From: Candidatus Firestoneibacteriota bacterium
GTDB lineage: Bacteria > Oederibacteriota > D2-FULL-39-29
DNA length: 50,915 nucleotides
Direction of reading: 5' to 3'
NCBI GenBank assembly: GCA_903928075.1
Contig: CAIYPD010000002.1
Coordinates: 1-50,915, forward strand
Every line of letters starts with the position of its first letter. Position 1 is the first letter of the stretch. Position numbers and translations under genes: made by a program. Below are positions 26,593 through 36,444 of this stretch, in pieces. The notes beneath the pieces were generated by a model. The model searched no databases. It was not told where the DNA came from and saw only the letters and a list, made by a program, of their open reading frames with translations.

Positions 26593-28203
26593 ATGAGCTT
26601 AAAAAATTTTGAGTTTAAAGCTGTCATAGCGGTTTTAGCGGTTTTTGGCGTTCTTTTTGCTATTGGCGCAGAACCTCCGGAGCAGCCTAAGTACCAGAAA
26701 TATTTTGATAACTTTAAGCAAAACAACAAAATAGACGAGCTTGTTCTGAATGTTTTAAAAAGCAGGGATATCCCACCCTCTGAAACCTGTCCGGATGATG
26801 TTTTTCTACGCCGGGCTTGTCTTGATCTGACGGGCACCATACCCACTTCCCAGGAGGCAAGAAACTTTCTGGGCGACAAGGACCCTAAAAAACGAGCCAA
26901 ACTTATTGACCGGCTTCTTTCTAAAAATGAATTTGCGGTTTACTGGTCCATGAAATGGGGTGACCTGCTCCGTATTAAAGCAGAATTTCCGAGCAACCTG
27001 TGGCCTAACGCGGCCCAGGCCTATGCCCGGATGGTCAAAGACAGAATTCAAAACAACACGCCCTATGATAAATTTGTTAGAGAATTACTGACCACAAGCG
27101 GCAGTAATTTCAGAGATCCGGCTGTTAATTTCTACAGGGCTTTTCAAGAACGCTCGCCGCAGTTACTGGCCGAGAATGCGGTTCAGAATTTCATGGGACT
27201 GCGGCTCGCAGAATCCGGTCTTACCGAAAATCAAATTCTCGGCATGGCCGCCTTCTTTACCAAGGTAGGTTACAAAGGCACCGAAGAATGGAAAGAAGAA
27301 ATAATATTTTTTAACCCGGCCGGAAAACCTCTTACGGACAAGGAAGGTAAACCGGTTCTTCCTACACCGTTAAACGGAAAAGCGTTTGAGATTCCGGCTG
27401 ATACGGATCCCCGATTGGTTTTTGCCGATTGGCTGACTTCACCGAAGAATCCCTGGTTTGCGAGAAATATTGTTAACCGGGTCTGGTACTGGCTTATGGG
27501 CCGGGGTATCGTCCATGAACCCGATGATATGAGGGCCGAAAATGCGCCCTGGAGTTCGGAACTTCTTAAATACCTAGAAAATGAACTGATAGCGCAGAAT
27601 TTTGATTTAAAGCACATTTACCGGCTCATTCTTAATTCAAATACCTATCAGCTTTCCGCAAAGTCTAATGAAGGAAATGATGAGGACGAGGACGGTTTTT
27701 CGCATTACCGGGTAAGACGGCTTGAGGCCGAGGTAATAATTGACGCAATCTGTCAGATTACGGGGACGGGGGAGAGTTATCAGAGCGCCATTCCCGAGCC
27801 GTTCACTTTCCTGCCCAACAACCAGCGGGCGATAGATATTGCCGACGGCAGCATTACTTCGCCGGTCCTGGAGATGTTCGGAAAACCTCCACGCAATACC
27901 TCCTTCGAATCGGAGAGGAATTCTGTGCCATCCGTTACTCAAGTTCAGCATTTATTGAATTCCAGCAGTATTGAAAGGAAAATTGTAAATGGAAGACTTA
28001 TCCAGCAGTTAATAAGCCAGCGTAAAAACGATGTAAATTTAGTTGATGAACTTTATTTGCGTATTCTTTCCCGTTTTCCGACCGAGGAAGAAAAAAAGCT
28101 CGCACTGGCCTATTTGACCGATACGAAACGGAGAGCAAATGAATCTGCGACTGATATTGCCTGGGCGCTTATTAATACCAGTGAATTTATTTTAAAGCAC
28201 TGA
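26593..28203 (+). CDS. Exported DUF1549/DUF1553 (planctomycete-type PSD) protein
   Basis: 536 residues. The N-terminus (KAVIAVLAVFGVLFAIGAEPP) is a signal peptide or anchor. DUF1549 spans about 45-225 (VFLRRACLDLTGTIPTSQEA, KRAKLIDRLLSKNEFAVYW). DUF1553 spans about 270-530 (FADWLTSPKNPWFARNIVNR, PWSSELLKYLENELI). In most family members DUF1549 contains a CxxCH site after the FLGVRL segment. Here the equivalent reads FMGLRLAESGLTENQILG and has no Cys. It also lacks the N-terminal cytochrome domain found in long relatives. The family pairs with DUF1501 proteins, as here; its biochemical role is not established. Periplasmic location is inferred. Confidence 0.85.
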   Translation: MSLKNFEFKAVIAVLAVFGVLFAIGAEPPEQPKYQKYFDNFKQNNKIDELVLNVLKSRDIPPSETCPDDVFLRRACLDLTGTIPTSQEARNFLGDKDPKKRAKLIDRLLSKNEFAVYWSMKWGDLLRIKAEFPSNLWPNAAQAYARMVKDRIQNNTPYDKFVRELLTTSGSNFRDPAVNFYRAFQERSPQLLAENAVQNFMGLRLAESGLTENQILGMAAFFTKVGYKGTEEWKEEIIFFNPAGKPLTDKEGKPVLPTPLNGKAFEIPADTDPRLVFADWLTSPKNPWFARNIVNRVWYWLMGRGIVHEPDDMRAENAPWSSELLKYLENELIAQNFDLKHIYRLILNSNTYQLSAKSNEGNDEDEDGFSHYRVRRLEAEVIIDAICQITGTGESYQSAIPEPFTFLPNNQRAIDIADGSITSPVLEMFGKPPRNTSFESERNSVPSVTQVQHLLNSSSIERKIVNGRLIQQLISQRKNDVNLVDELYLRILSRFPTEEEKKLALAYLTDTKRRANESATDIAWALINTSEFILKH

Positions 28204-28225
28204 GATAACCGGCAGAGAGGTTGAA

Positions 28226-29587
28226 ATGGCAAAAAGAAAAAACCGCACATACCTCAAGAAAAAAATAACGCGCAAGAGTTTTTTCAAATCGGTGCTTTAC
28301 GGCGCCGGCGGTATTATTTTTACGGGCCTTCTGGATTCTAAAGCCTTCGGGCAGCTGCTGGAAAATAAACCCAAGGCAAAGTCCGTCATTCAGATCTGGA
28401 TGTGGGGCGGTCCGCCGCATCTGGATACCTTCGATCCCAAGCCTGACGCGGGAAAAGATTACTGTGGCCCTTTAAACAGGCCGATAGATACCAATGTGCC
28501 CGGTATAAAGATAGGGCAGTTACTCCCACTTCTGGCAAAACAAGCCGACAAATATTCTTTGCTCCGCGGTATGACCCACGGCAACACCGGGCATGAGACT
28601 GCCGCTTATATGGTCCAGACCGGAAGAAAGCCGGGGGAAGGCCTGGTCTATCCCGGAATGGGCGCGGTTGTTTCGCTTTTTAGGGGTCAGCCCCCCGAAT
28701 ACAAAGGGGCATTGCCTCCCTACATAACAGTCACCACGCCGCAGGGCAGATTCTCAGAGTGTGGTTTTATGGCCTCAAAGTATAAACCTTTTTCGACGGG
28801 TGGTGATCCGAGCAGAGAACCGTTCGCGGTGGAAGGTATTGTTTCTGAAACCGTAAGCGAAGAACGGCAGAAAACCAGAAAAGAGTTTCTTAAAAACATT
28901 GACAGTTTTACCCGGAGCATGATGGAAGACCCTCTGGTTAAAGTGATTGAATCCTGTCAGGAACAGGCCTATTCGATGATCCTGGGAGAAGCAAGAAGGG
29001 GATTTTTGCTAAATGAAGAAACAAAAGAGACCCGGGATCTTTACGGCCGTAACAGGTTTGGCCAGTCGTGTCTTTTGGCAAAACGGCTCGTGGAAAGAGG
29101 CGTGCCGTATATTACCATCAATTACGGCGGCTGGGATACTCATAAGAGACATTTTGAAGCGATGAATCAGAAACTGCCCGAGTTTGATAAAGCCCTTTCG
29201 GCGCTTATCCAGGATCTTACCGATAAAAAACTACTGGACAGTACGATAGTTATTTGTGGCGGCGAGTTTGGCCGTACTCCGAGAATATCCTGGGAAGACC
29301 CCTGGTACGGCGGGCGCAGTCACTACGGCAAAGCCTTCTCTTACTTTGTGGCCGGCGGAGGATTTAAAGGCGGTCAGGTTGTAGGAAAGACCGACGGTAC
29401 CGGTGAAAATGTTATTGAGCGGCCGATTTATCCCTGGGATCTTATTGTTAGTATGTATGAGCTCCTGGGAATAGATAAAAATGCTAAACTGCCGCACCCT
29501 CAGGGTTTGACGGCTTATGCTAATCCTTATACTGCCGGGGTTATCAGTGCAAAAGAGACCGGCGGGATGCTTAAGGAGATAATGTAG
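28226..29587 (+). CDS. DUF1501 (sulfatase-like fold) protein
   Basis: 453 residues. The N-terminus KKITRKSFFKSVLYGAGGII resembles a Tat signal with RK instead of RR, so Tat export is likely but not certain. The DUF1501 core is clear: IQIWMWGGPPHLDTFDPKPD, TGHETAAYMVQTGRKPG, YITINYGGWDTHKRHFEAMN, VICGGEFGRTPRI and GRSHYGKAFSYFVAGGGFKGG. DUF1501 is related to the alkaline phosphatase/sulfatase superfamily and keeps Asp/His residues that could bind metal, but activity is not shown for the family. The ATG lies 22 bp after the DUF1549 stop. The stop codon shares one base with the GTG start of the next gene. Confidence 0.88.
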   Translation: MAKRKNRTYLKKKITRKSFFKSVLYGAGGIIFTGLLDSKAFGQLLENKPKAKSVIQIWMWGGPPHLDTFDPKPDAGKDYCGPLNRPIDTNVPGIKIGQLLPLLAKQADKYSLLRGMTHGNTGHETAAYMVQTGRKPGEGLVYPGMGAVVSLFRGQPPEYKGALPPYITVTTPQGRFSECGFMASKYKPFSTGGDPSREPFAVEGIVSETVSEERQKTRKEFLKNIDSFTRSMMEDPLVKVIESCQEQAYSMILGEARRGFLLNEETKETRDLYGRNRFGQSCLLAKRLVERGVPYITINYGGWDTHKRHFEAMNQKLPEFDKALSALIQDLTDKKLLDSTIVICGGEFGRTPRISWEDPWYGGRSHYGKAFSYFVAGGGFKGGQVVGKTDGTGENVIERPIYPWDLIVSMYELLGIDKNAKLPHPQGLTAYANPYTAGVISAKETGGMLKEIM

Positions 29588-31974
29588 TGAGAATTTTTAA
29601 AATAAAAATATTCGCGGGTTTATTTGTTTGCGTCTGTGCCGGCTTTGCGGCCGAACCGCCGCATATAGGTTATATCTATCCTGCAGGCGGTAAACAGGGT
29701 ACGGTAGTTGAGATAACCGTGGGCGGGAAAAATATAAAGGATGCTATCGCAGTTCATGTCACCGGGACCAGGGTCACAGGTAAGGTGCTTGAGGACCCGG
29801 ATAAAGACCTTATCTTAAAAAGAGCCGAGGATATGAAATTCGAAGAAGTGACCGTTATGCCCAAGAAAACAGATAAAGAATCTTTAAAACCGGGAAATTT
29901 AAAGTTCGACCTTAATACCACCCTGACAAAAAGAGAGAAAGCCGAAAGAGAAAAAAGAAGGAAAGGCAAAAAAAACAAGAAAGATGACCCTTTTCCGGAA
30001 ACAATAAAACTTAAGATAACCATTCCGGAAGACGCTCTGCCCGGCGACAGGGAACTGCGCGTTATTACTTCCGCCGGGCTTTCCAATAAGTTTACTTTTC
30101 AAGTGGGTCAGCTAAACGAAGTAAATGATGTTGAACCCAATAACCGGCCTGATCAGGCCACCAAAATACCTTCTCTGCCCGCTATTTTAAACGGACAGAT
30201 CTTGCAGGGCCTCCAGGGTTTACAGGCGGATGTCGATTATTACAGTTTTATGGCAAAAAAAGGCCAGGAACTTGTAATTAAAGCGGATATAAGGAGCTTA
30301 TTGCCTTACATCGCTGACGGCGTCCCCGGCTGGTTCCAGGGCACTCTGGCACTTTTTGATAATAAAGGGAATGAACTTGTTCATTCGGATAATTTCAGGT
30401 TTTCCCAGGATCCGGTAATTTTTTATTCCGTTCCTGAAGACGGTGAATATTTTCTGGAGATAAGGGACTCTATATATAGAGGGCGGGAGGATTTTGTGTA
30501 CCGGGTCTCTGTGGGTGCTTTGCCTTATATCACAAATATTTTCCCTTTAGGGACACGCTTTGAGATTCCCACTGTAGTCAGGCTATTTGGAAAAAATCTG
30601 CCGGTTACGGCCGTGGAGGTGGAGAGCTCAGACAGGAAACTTCCTATGCAATACCTGCAGCTTAAAACCAAAGAAGGGATTTTCCTCAACAAAGTTATGT
30701 TTGAGTTCGGAGAACTGCCGGAGACAAATAATCTTGGCGTAAATAATTCTCCGGAAAAAGCCCGGCTGTTGAAACTGCCTGTTGTTGTTAACGGGCGTAT
30801 AACCGGGGTTGGAGTTAAGGATTTTTATTCCTTTGCGGGTACGGCCGGTCAGGAGGTCAGCATTGAAGTCTCCGCCCGGCGGCTTGGTTCGCCGCTGGAT
30901 TCTTATATAATTCTTAGAAACAGTAAGGGAGAGTTGATAGCGGATAACGATGATGACCTGACTTATAAGGGAGAAGGCACCTCGACTCATCATGCCGATT
31001 CCGCTTTGAGTCTCAAACTTCCCGCAGACGGGGTTTATACAGTCGAGTTACGGGATATGCAGAACAAAGGGGGTGAGGATTATGCCTACCGGCTCCGTGT
31101 AAGCGAACCCCGGCCGGACTTTGAAGTGCACTCCTTCCCGCCAAATTTGACGATTCCGCGCGGGGGTACGGCTTATTTTAAAGCAAAAGTAGTCCGCAAA
31201 GACGGATTTAGCGGTCCGGTTCAACTTTCGCTGGTTAATAATTCAGGCGGCCTGAAGCTTGACAGTTCGGTTATACCTGAAGGCAAAAACGAAATGAATC
31301 TCTCTATATCCGCGAGTCATGAGGTAAAAGAAGGCATAAATATCTGCAGTCTTAACGCAACCGGTGAGGTTCGGGGGCGCAAAGTATTCCGTACGGTAAT
31401 TCCGGCGGAAGATTATATGCAGGCTTTTGCCTGGAAGCACCTGGTGCCGGTAAGCGAGCAAATAATCCTGATTACTAAACCCATGCCCTACACACTTGCT
31501 TTTGCGGTTCCTGAAGGGAAAATCTTTGAATTAACCCAGGGTAAAGAATCAACAATACCCGTGGAAGTGGTGCGTAATCCCGATTTTCAAGGGGACCTGC
31601 AATTACAGCTTATGGATCCTCCGCCGGGTATGGTTTTGCGTAATGTTGCTTTACGGAGAGGGAAAGGGGATAAAACAACGACCACTCTCAGGGTAGAGTC
31701 CAAAGTTAATCCCGGTATGTACGAGAACCTTGTTATGGTCGGTGTTGCGAATATTCCGGTTGAAGACAAAGAAAATCCGGAAAATAAAAATAAGAGAGAA
31801 AGGATATTTGTCTCTGCGCCGGTCCTGCCGGTGGTGGTTTTAAAAGGCAAGGAGGAGAAGAAAACTCCCGAAAAAAATGAAATTATAAAAAAAGCTGATA
31901 TAACACCGGAGAAAGTTGTGTCCGGAAAACTTGTCGGAGAAAATAAAGGAATAACCGTTGAAATCAAAAAATAG
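29587..31974 (+). CDS. Secreted protein with IPT/TIG-like and two PPC (pre-peptidase C-terminal) domains
   Basis: 795 residues. GTG start at 29587 in TAGTG; a signal peptide (MRIFKIKIFAGLFVCVCAGFAA) follows. Residues about 25-65 form an IPT/TIG-like sandwich (IGYIYPAGGKQGTVVEITVG). A Lys/Arg-rich stretch (KREKAEREKRRKGKKNKK) interrupts the next domain. Two PPC-type domains are marked by VEPNNRPDQATKIP...VDYYSFMAKKGQ and VNNSPEKARLLKLP...KDFYSFAGTAGQ, with YTVELRD/YFLEIRD strands. The C-terminal third is further beta-sandwich. PPC proteins of this build accompany DUF1549/1553 and DUF1501 genes in planctomycete-like genomes, perhaps as a surface complex for polymer binding (inference). Confidence 0.82.
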   Translation: MRIFKIKIFAGLFVCVCAGFAAEPPHIGYIYPAGGKQGTVVEITVGGKNIKDAIAVHVTGTRVTGKVLEDPDKDLILKRAEDMKFEEVTVMPKKTDKESLKPGNLKFDLNTTLTKREKAEREKRRKGKKNKKDDPFPETIKLKITIPEDALPGDRELRVITSAGLSNKFTFQVGQLNEVNDVEPNNRPDQATKIPSLPAILNGQILQGLQGLQADVDYYSFMAKKGQELVIKADIRSLLPYIADGVPGWFQGTLALFDNKGNELVHSDNFRFSQDPVIFYSVPEDGEYFLEIRDSIYRGREDFVYRVSVGALPYITNIFPLGTRFEIPTVVRLFGKNLPVTAVEVESSDRKLPMQYLQLKTKEGIFLNKVMFEFGELPETNNLGVNNSPEKARLLKLPVVVNGRITGVGVKDFYSFAGTAGQEVSIEVSARRLGSPLDSYIILRNSKGELIADNDDDLTYKGEGTSTHHADSALSLKLPADGVYTVELRDMQNKGGEDYAYRLRVSEPRPDFEVHSFPPNLTIPRGGTAYFKAKVVRKDGFSGPVQLSLVNNSGGLKLDSSVIPEGKNEMNLSISASHEVKEGINICSLNATGEVRGRKVFRTVIPAEDYMQAFAWKHLVPVSEQIILITKPMPYTLAFAVPEGKIFELTQGKESTIPVEVVRNPDFQGDLQLQLMDPPPGMVLRNVALRRGKGDKTTTTLRVESKVNPGMYENLVMVGVANIPVEDKENPENKNKRERIFVSAPVLPVVVLKGKEEKKTPEKNEIIKKADITPEKVVSGKLVGENKGITVEIKK

Positions 31975-33088
31975 TGTTTTCGAAAGGATTATTAAGAAGA
32001 ATCTTGATATATGTGTGGTTGACCAACCGGGTTACAAAGAGCATTTTATATCCGTTATTCTCGCCCCGGGGAAAAACGGCCTTGATGATGCCCTCCTTGA
32101 GTTGTTTTCCTATTTAAAGGATACCGGCGCAAAAATTATTATGCATATAGTTTTTGGCGGAGGTTTAGTAAAGCCGGTAATAATAGGAAAAATGAAAAAC
32201 ATCAATGGGACGGCCGGCTGGCCGGTCATGGGGCTGGATCATGATAACGGCGGAAGTTTTCCGGTGAGCGGTATGCAGATTTTTGCCGTTTCCGGCGCTG
32301 TGCTTAAAGAAATAAAGATAAAAGGTGAAGTTGCGGGCTTCTCGTACGATACTGCAGATGCTGAATTTGTGCTTTTATCCAATGTACAGCCGGAGGATAA
32401 GACCCTGTCTCCGGGAGAGCAGACCCGTCAGGTTTATGATAAGGCTGTCCTTGCGTTGAAGGAAGCCGGTATGGACTTCTCTCATGTCACACGGACCTGG
32501 TTTTATCTGGATAAACTTCTAGCTTGGTATAAAGAATTCAACGACGCTCGAAACGGCTTCTTTCAGGAAAATGATATTTTTCTTAAACTAGTGCCGGCTA
32601 GCACGGGTATTGGCGCAAGAAATTATGAAGGGACTGCTCTGGCAACCGCTTTTTTTGCCGTTAAACCAAAAAATAATAACATTTCGATTTCCAAGGTTGA
32701 TTCTCCGCTGCAATGTGAAGCTTACTGCTACAAGAGCGCTTTTAGCCGTGCGGCTGAAATAAAAACAGGGAATTCACGGAAGCTTATGGTATCCGGAACA
32801 GCGAGTATTTCCCCTGACGGAAAATCGGCTTGCATTGGAGACCTGGAAAAACAGATAGATTTGACTATGAAAGTGGTAAAAGAAATACTTTACTCGAGAG
32901 CTATGGATTGGACGGATGTGACCAGATCTATAGTTTATCTGAAAGATAAGAATACAGCTTTGGCTTTTTACCGTTACCGGGAGCAAAATAATATTCCGCC
33001 ATTTCCGGCAATTATTGCCTATACCACTGTCTGCAGGGAAGAACTGCTTTATGAAATAGAGTTAGATGCGGTCAAAGACAATAACTAA
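31958..33088 (+). CDS. RidA/chorismatase-like two-domain protein
   Basis: 376 residues starting at TTG 31958, which overlaps the previous gene by 17 bp; AAAGGA lies 7 bp upstream. Two tandem YjgF-like halves are visible. In the first, QTRQVYDKAVLALKEAGMDFSHVTRTWFYL; in the second, DLEKQIDLTMKVVKEILYSRAMDWTDVTRSIVYLKD. This plan resembles the FkbO/XanB2 chorismatase and related RidA-fold proteins. Chorismatases convert chorismate to hydroxybenzoates or dihydroxycyclohexadienoates, but other members have unknown activity. No signal peptide. Its overlap with the PPC gene makes co-translation likely although the functional link is unclear. Confidence 0.7.
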   Translation: MKSKNSVFERIIKKNLDICVVDQPGYKEHFISVILAPGKNGLDDALLELFSYLKDTGAKIIMHIVFGGGLVKPVIIGKMKNINGTAGWPVMGLDHDNGGSFPVSGMQIFAVSGAVLKEIKIKGEVAGFSYDTADAEFVLLSNVQPEDKTLSPGEQTRQVYDKAVLALKEAGMDFSHVTRTWFYLDKLLAWYKEFNDARNGFFQENDIFLKLVPASTGIGARNYEGTALATAFFAVKPKNNNISISKVDSPLQCEAYCYKSAFSRAAEIKTGNSRKLMVSGTASISPDGKSACIGDLEKQIDLTMKVVKEILYSRAMDWTDVTRSIVYLKDKNTALAFYRYREQNNIPPFPAIIAYTTVCREELLYEIELDAVKDNN

Positions 33089-33182
33089 TTGCTAATTTCT
33101 GATAGCTAATAAAACCATTGTAATTAAATCTATTAACTCCCTAATTTTATTAGTAATTAGCAATCAGTTATTAGTAATTGTT
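33089..33182. repeat. TAATTAGCAATCAG-type intergenic repeats
   Basis: ATTGCTAATTTCTGATAGCT (about 33089) and GTAATTAGCAATCAGTTATT (about 33151) are inverted copies of one short element. The element also occurs at 20482-20511 with few changes. It fills the gap between two convergent genes. Confidence 0.75.
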
Positions 33183-35048
33183 TTATAAGGTATTCATCTT
33201 ATCGTCTGTTCTTCTGAGTCTTTTCCTTTCCGTTGCGTCGAGGATTTTTTTTCTTATTCTTATGCTAAGAGGCGTGATATCTACGAGTTCATCCGCGCCT
33301 ACATATTCTATCGCGAAATCAAGCGTAACATCCACAGGCGGCGGAAGGACCACGGGATCACTGCTTCCGACAGACCTTTGATTGGATGCCTTCTTCTTTT
33401 TGCAGACATTTATTTCAAGGTCGGTATCCAAAGAGTGTCTTCCGACAACCATTCCTTCATAAACCTCTACACCGGGTGCAATGAATAATACGCCGCGATC
33501 CTGGGCGTTATCCAGGCCGTAAGGATTTGAGGTGCCTGACTCATTGGCGATAAGCGAGCCATGGGTATTATCCCTAAGATCGATTTCGTGGACCTGTTTA
33601 TATGAGTCAAAAAGGCTGTTTATAACGATGGTTCCTTTAGTCCGGGTCATAAGCAGGTTTTTAAGCCCGAGCAAACCGCGGGTGGGAATGAGATATTCTG
33701 CACGGACATCGCCGTGCCCGGAAGCGTCCATGTGCTGCATCTCGCCGCCCCGCTTGCCGAGTTCTTCTATCACTATGCCCTGATGTTCTTTGGGCACATC
33801 TATGTAAACATTTTCATAGGGTTCAAGCGTGATCCCGTCTTTCTCGTGGTAGATTACCTGCGGCTGGCCTACTTGCAATACATAATTTTCTCTTCGCATG
33901 GTTTCAATAAGCACTGCAAGATGAAGTTCGCCGCGGCCTGAGACCAGAAAAGTATCCGTCCCGTCATCGAGGCCGTCAACCTTAAGGGCTACATTTGTTT
34001 CGAGTTCTTTGGTGAGGCGTTCCCGCAGGTTACGGGAAGTGCCGAACTTACCTTCCGTGGCCGACCAGGGCGCAGTGTTGACGCCAAAGGTCATCTTGAT
34101 CGTCGGCGGTTCAATATCTACCGGCGGAAGAGTTTTCGGATTTACAGGGTCGGTGACGGTATCGCCTATATGAATATCATCAAAGCCGCCGATGGCAACT
34201 ATATCTCCGGCGACAGCCTCGGTTACATCCACCTGTTTGAGTCCTTCATACATTTGTAAACTCGTTATCTTGGCGGTCACCCTGGTGCCGTCCTGCTTGA
34301 TCATCAGACAGGTCTGATTGTTTGTTACTTTGCCGAATTTAACCTTGCCTATCCCGAGCCGCCCTTTGTAATTATTGTAAGCTAAAGCCAGAACCTGCAT
34401 GGCAAAAGAATCCTCGGTTTCCACTTCCGGCGGAGGGATGTGCGTAATTATTGTGTCGAATAAGGGCGTGATATCAGGAAAGACATGCGCGTCAGCAAGC
34501 TTTGCCAGAAGGTCCTCGGCTGATTCCGAAGCCAACCCTTTTATCCCGGAGGCGTAAATAATGGGAAAATCCAGCTGGTTGTGATTCGCATTCAGTTTAA
34601 CAAATAAGTCAAAGGTCTTGTTCACGGTATCGTCAATATAAGAGTCCACCCTGTCTATTTTGTTTACCACTACAACGGCTTTGAGTCCGAGTTCCAGAGC
34701 TTTTTTAAGGACGAACTTCGTCTGGGGCATCGGGCCTTCTTTGGCGTCCACCACAAGCAGTACGCCGTCCGCCATTCTCAAAGTTCTTTCAACTTCTCCG
34801 CCAAAATCAGCATGGCCGGGGGTATCAACAATATTTATCTTGATGCCTTTGTAAACCAGAGAGGCGTTTTTGGCTTTAATGGTGATTCCGCGTTCTCTTT
34901 CCAGGTCCATACTGTCCATAATAAGGTCCGTAGTTTCGGTGTTGAGTTTTACGGCATTGGACTGTTTGAGCATGGCATCGACGAGCGTGGTTTTTCCATG
35001 GTCAACATGCGCGATAATAGCGACATTTCTGATGTTGTTGCGTTTCAT
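33183..35048 (-). CDS. typA: Translational GTPase TypA/BipA
   Basis: 621 residues, full length for the family. It shows the G1 motif AHVDHGKT (13-20), switch ERERGITI, G3 DTPGHADFGGEVER and G4 NKIDR, then EF-G-like domains and the TypA-specific C-terminus (SGHGDVRAEYLIPTRGLLGL, RDNTHGSLIANESG). It binds ribosomes in a GTP-dependent way and aids assembly or translation under stress and cold. Minus-strand GGAAGG lies just upstream of ATG 35048. The gene is divergent from the moxR-bat operon and convergent with the DUF1501 operon. Confidence 0.97.
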   Translation of the reverse strand: MKRNNIRNVAIIAHVDHGKTTLVDAMLKQSNAVKLNTETTDLIMDSMDLERERGITIKAKNASLVYKGIKINIVDTPGHADFGGEVERTLRMADGVLLVVDAKEGPMPQTKFVLKKALELGLKAVVVVNKIDRVDSYIDDTVNKTFDLFVKLNANHNQLDFPIIYASGIKGLASESAEDLLAKLADAHVFPDITPLFDTIITHIPPPEVETEDSFAMQVLALAYNNYKGRLGIGKVKFGKVTNNQTCLMIKQDGTRVTAKITSLQMYEGLKQVDVTEAVAGDIVAIGGFDDIHIGDTVTDPVNPKTLPPVDIEPPTIKMTFGVNTAPWSATEGKFGTSRNLRERLTKELETNVALKVDGLDDGTDTFLVSGRGELHLAVLIETMRRENYVLQVGQPQVIYHEKDGITLEPYENVYIDVPKEHQGIVIEELGKRGGEMQHMDASGHGDVRAEYLIPTRGLLGLKNLLMTRTKGTIVINSLFDSYKQVHEIDLRDNTHGSLIANESGTSNPYGLDNAQDRGVLFIAPGVEVYEGMVVGRHSLDTDLEINVCKKKKASNQRSVGSSDPVVLPPPVDVTLDFAIEYVGADELVDITPLSIRIRKKILDATERKRLRRTDDKMNTL

Positions 35049-35454
35049 AGTTACCTTCCATAAATAAGAGTTGTTCTAATTTTTGATGTTTTCTTCTTTC
35101 GGCAAGCTTGCAACCCGCGGAACGAAAACAGAATCTTTCGAGGATTCTTTCTAATTTGGAGTGTGTGAAATATTCATCCAAAAGCGTAAGTATTATAGCA
35201 CTTTTTCGGCCAACATTCTGCTTAAATCTTTGTAATATCATCAACATAAAACCTAAACATATATAAGCACAATAGGGGGACTGATCCCCATTAGGTATCT
35301 AGATTTTGTTGGGAACATATTTATATTAAAAAATGTCTAAAACTATGTTAGAATATAGGCGAAATACGATTTTGTCTGATGAATGAAATATCTGCTTTGG
35401 GTTTTAGCATTTTATCGCTGAATAATAAAAAAAATATCATAGGAGGATATTTAT
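35049..35454. other. Divergent intergenic region of typA and moxR
   Basis: On the minus strand TATAAT at 35197-35192 is a likely -10 for typA, leaving a leader of about 140 nt; its -35 is poor. On the plus strand TATGTTAGAATATAGG (about 35343-35358) is a candidate -10 region for the moxR operon. No coding sequence of its own is convincing here. Confidence 0.45.
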
Positions 35455-36444
35455 ATGGAGAAGGATATCAAAGAACTTAACGAACTGGTCAAGAAGGAGA
35501 GCGCATTCATAAATGAGCTTTCGGCCGAAATTGGAAAGGTGATAGTCGGCCAGCAGTATCTTATCAGCAGGATGCTAATCGGGCTGCTTTCCGACGGGCA
35601 TATACTTATCGAAGGTGTGCCCGGACTGGCTAAGACCCTTTCGGTAAAAACACTTTCCTCGGCACTTGACCTGAAGTTTCAGCGTATTCAGTTTACTCCG
35701 GACCTGCTTCCGGCAGACCTTACCGGTACTTTGATATTCAGTCCAAAGGACGGAACCTTCTCCATGAAAAAAGGGCCGCTCTTTACCAACCTCGTGCTGG
35801 CTGATGAAATTAACAGGGCTCCGGCAAAAGTCCAGAGTGCTTTACTTGAAGCCATGCAGGAACACCAGGTGACCATCGGCGATACGACCTATCCCTTACC
35901 CGCGCCGTTTCTTGTGATTGCAACCCAAAATCCGATAGAGCAGGAAGGCACATACCCGCTCCCTGAAGCGCAGACAGACAGGTTCATGCTTAAACTTAAA
36001 ATAACTTATCCCAGCAAGGAAGAGGAGACGCAGATAATAGAGAGAATGACCGGAAACAAGGAAATAAAGATTAATAAAACTGCAACACCTGCGGACATAA
36101 TAAGAGTGAAGAAGGTGGTGAATGATATATATGTAGATGAAAAGGTAAAAAACTATGTGCTTGATCTGGTGTTTGCGACGAGGGAACCGGAAAAATATAA
36201 ACTCGGCGATCTTAAGAATCTCATCTCCTATGGCGCATCGCCAAGAGCCAGCATATATTTCATACAAGCGGCAAAAGCGCTGGCATTTATTAATGGGCGC
36301 GGTTATGTGACGCCAGAAGATGTCAAGCTCGTAGGGGCTGACATTTTGCGGCACCGCGTTATTGTGACTTATGAAGCCGAAGCGGAAGAGATAACTTCTG
36401 AGAATATAATTAAGCAAATATTTGATCAGATTGAAGTACCTTAA
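35455..36444 (+). CDS. moxR: MoxR-family AAA+ ATPase
   Basis: 329 residues. Walker A GVPGLAKT (54-61) follows an IEG. Walker B is LVLADEINR (113-121, with D117/E118). The MoxR hallmark LLEAMQEHQVTIGDTTYPLP, sensor 1 IATQNPIEQEGTYPLPEAQ and YGASPRASI near sensor 2 are all present. MoxR ATPases act with von Willebrand factor A proteins as chaperones that insert cofactors or assemble complexes. AGGAGGA lies about 8 bp before ATG 35455. It leads a unit of DUF58 and bat genes, the usual partners, although 238 bp of repeats separate it from DUF58. Confidence 0.95.
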   Translation: MEKDIKELNELVKKESAFINELSAEIGKVIVGQQYLISRMLIGLLSDGHILIEGVPGLAKTLSVKTLSSALDLKFQRIQFTPDLLPADLTGTLIFSPKDGTFSMKKGPLFTNLVLADEINRAPAKVQSALLEAMQEHQVTIGDTTYPLPAPFLVIATQNPIEQEGTYPLPEAQTDRFMLKLKITYPSKEEETQIIERMTGNKEIKINKTATPADIIRVKKVVNDIYVDEKVKNYVLDLVFATREPEKYKLGDLKNLISYGASPRASIYFIQAAKALAFINGRGYVTPEDVKLVGADILRHRVIVTYEAEAEEITSENIIKQIFDQIEVP

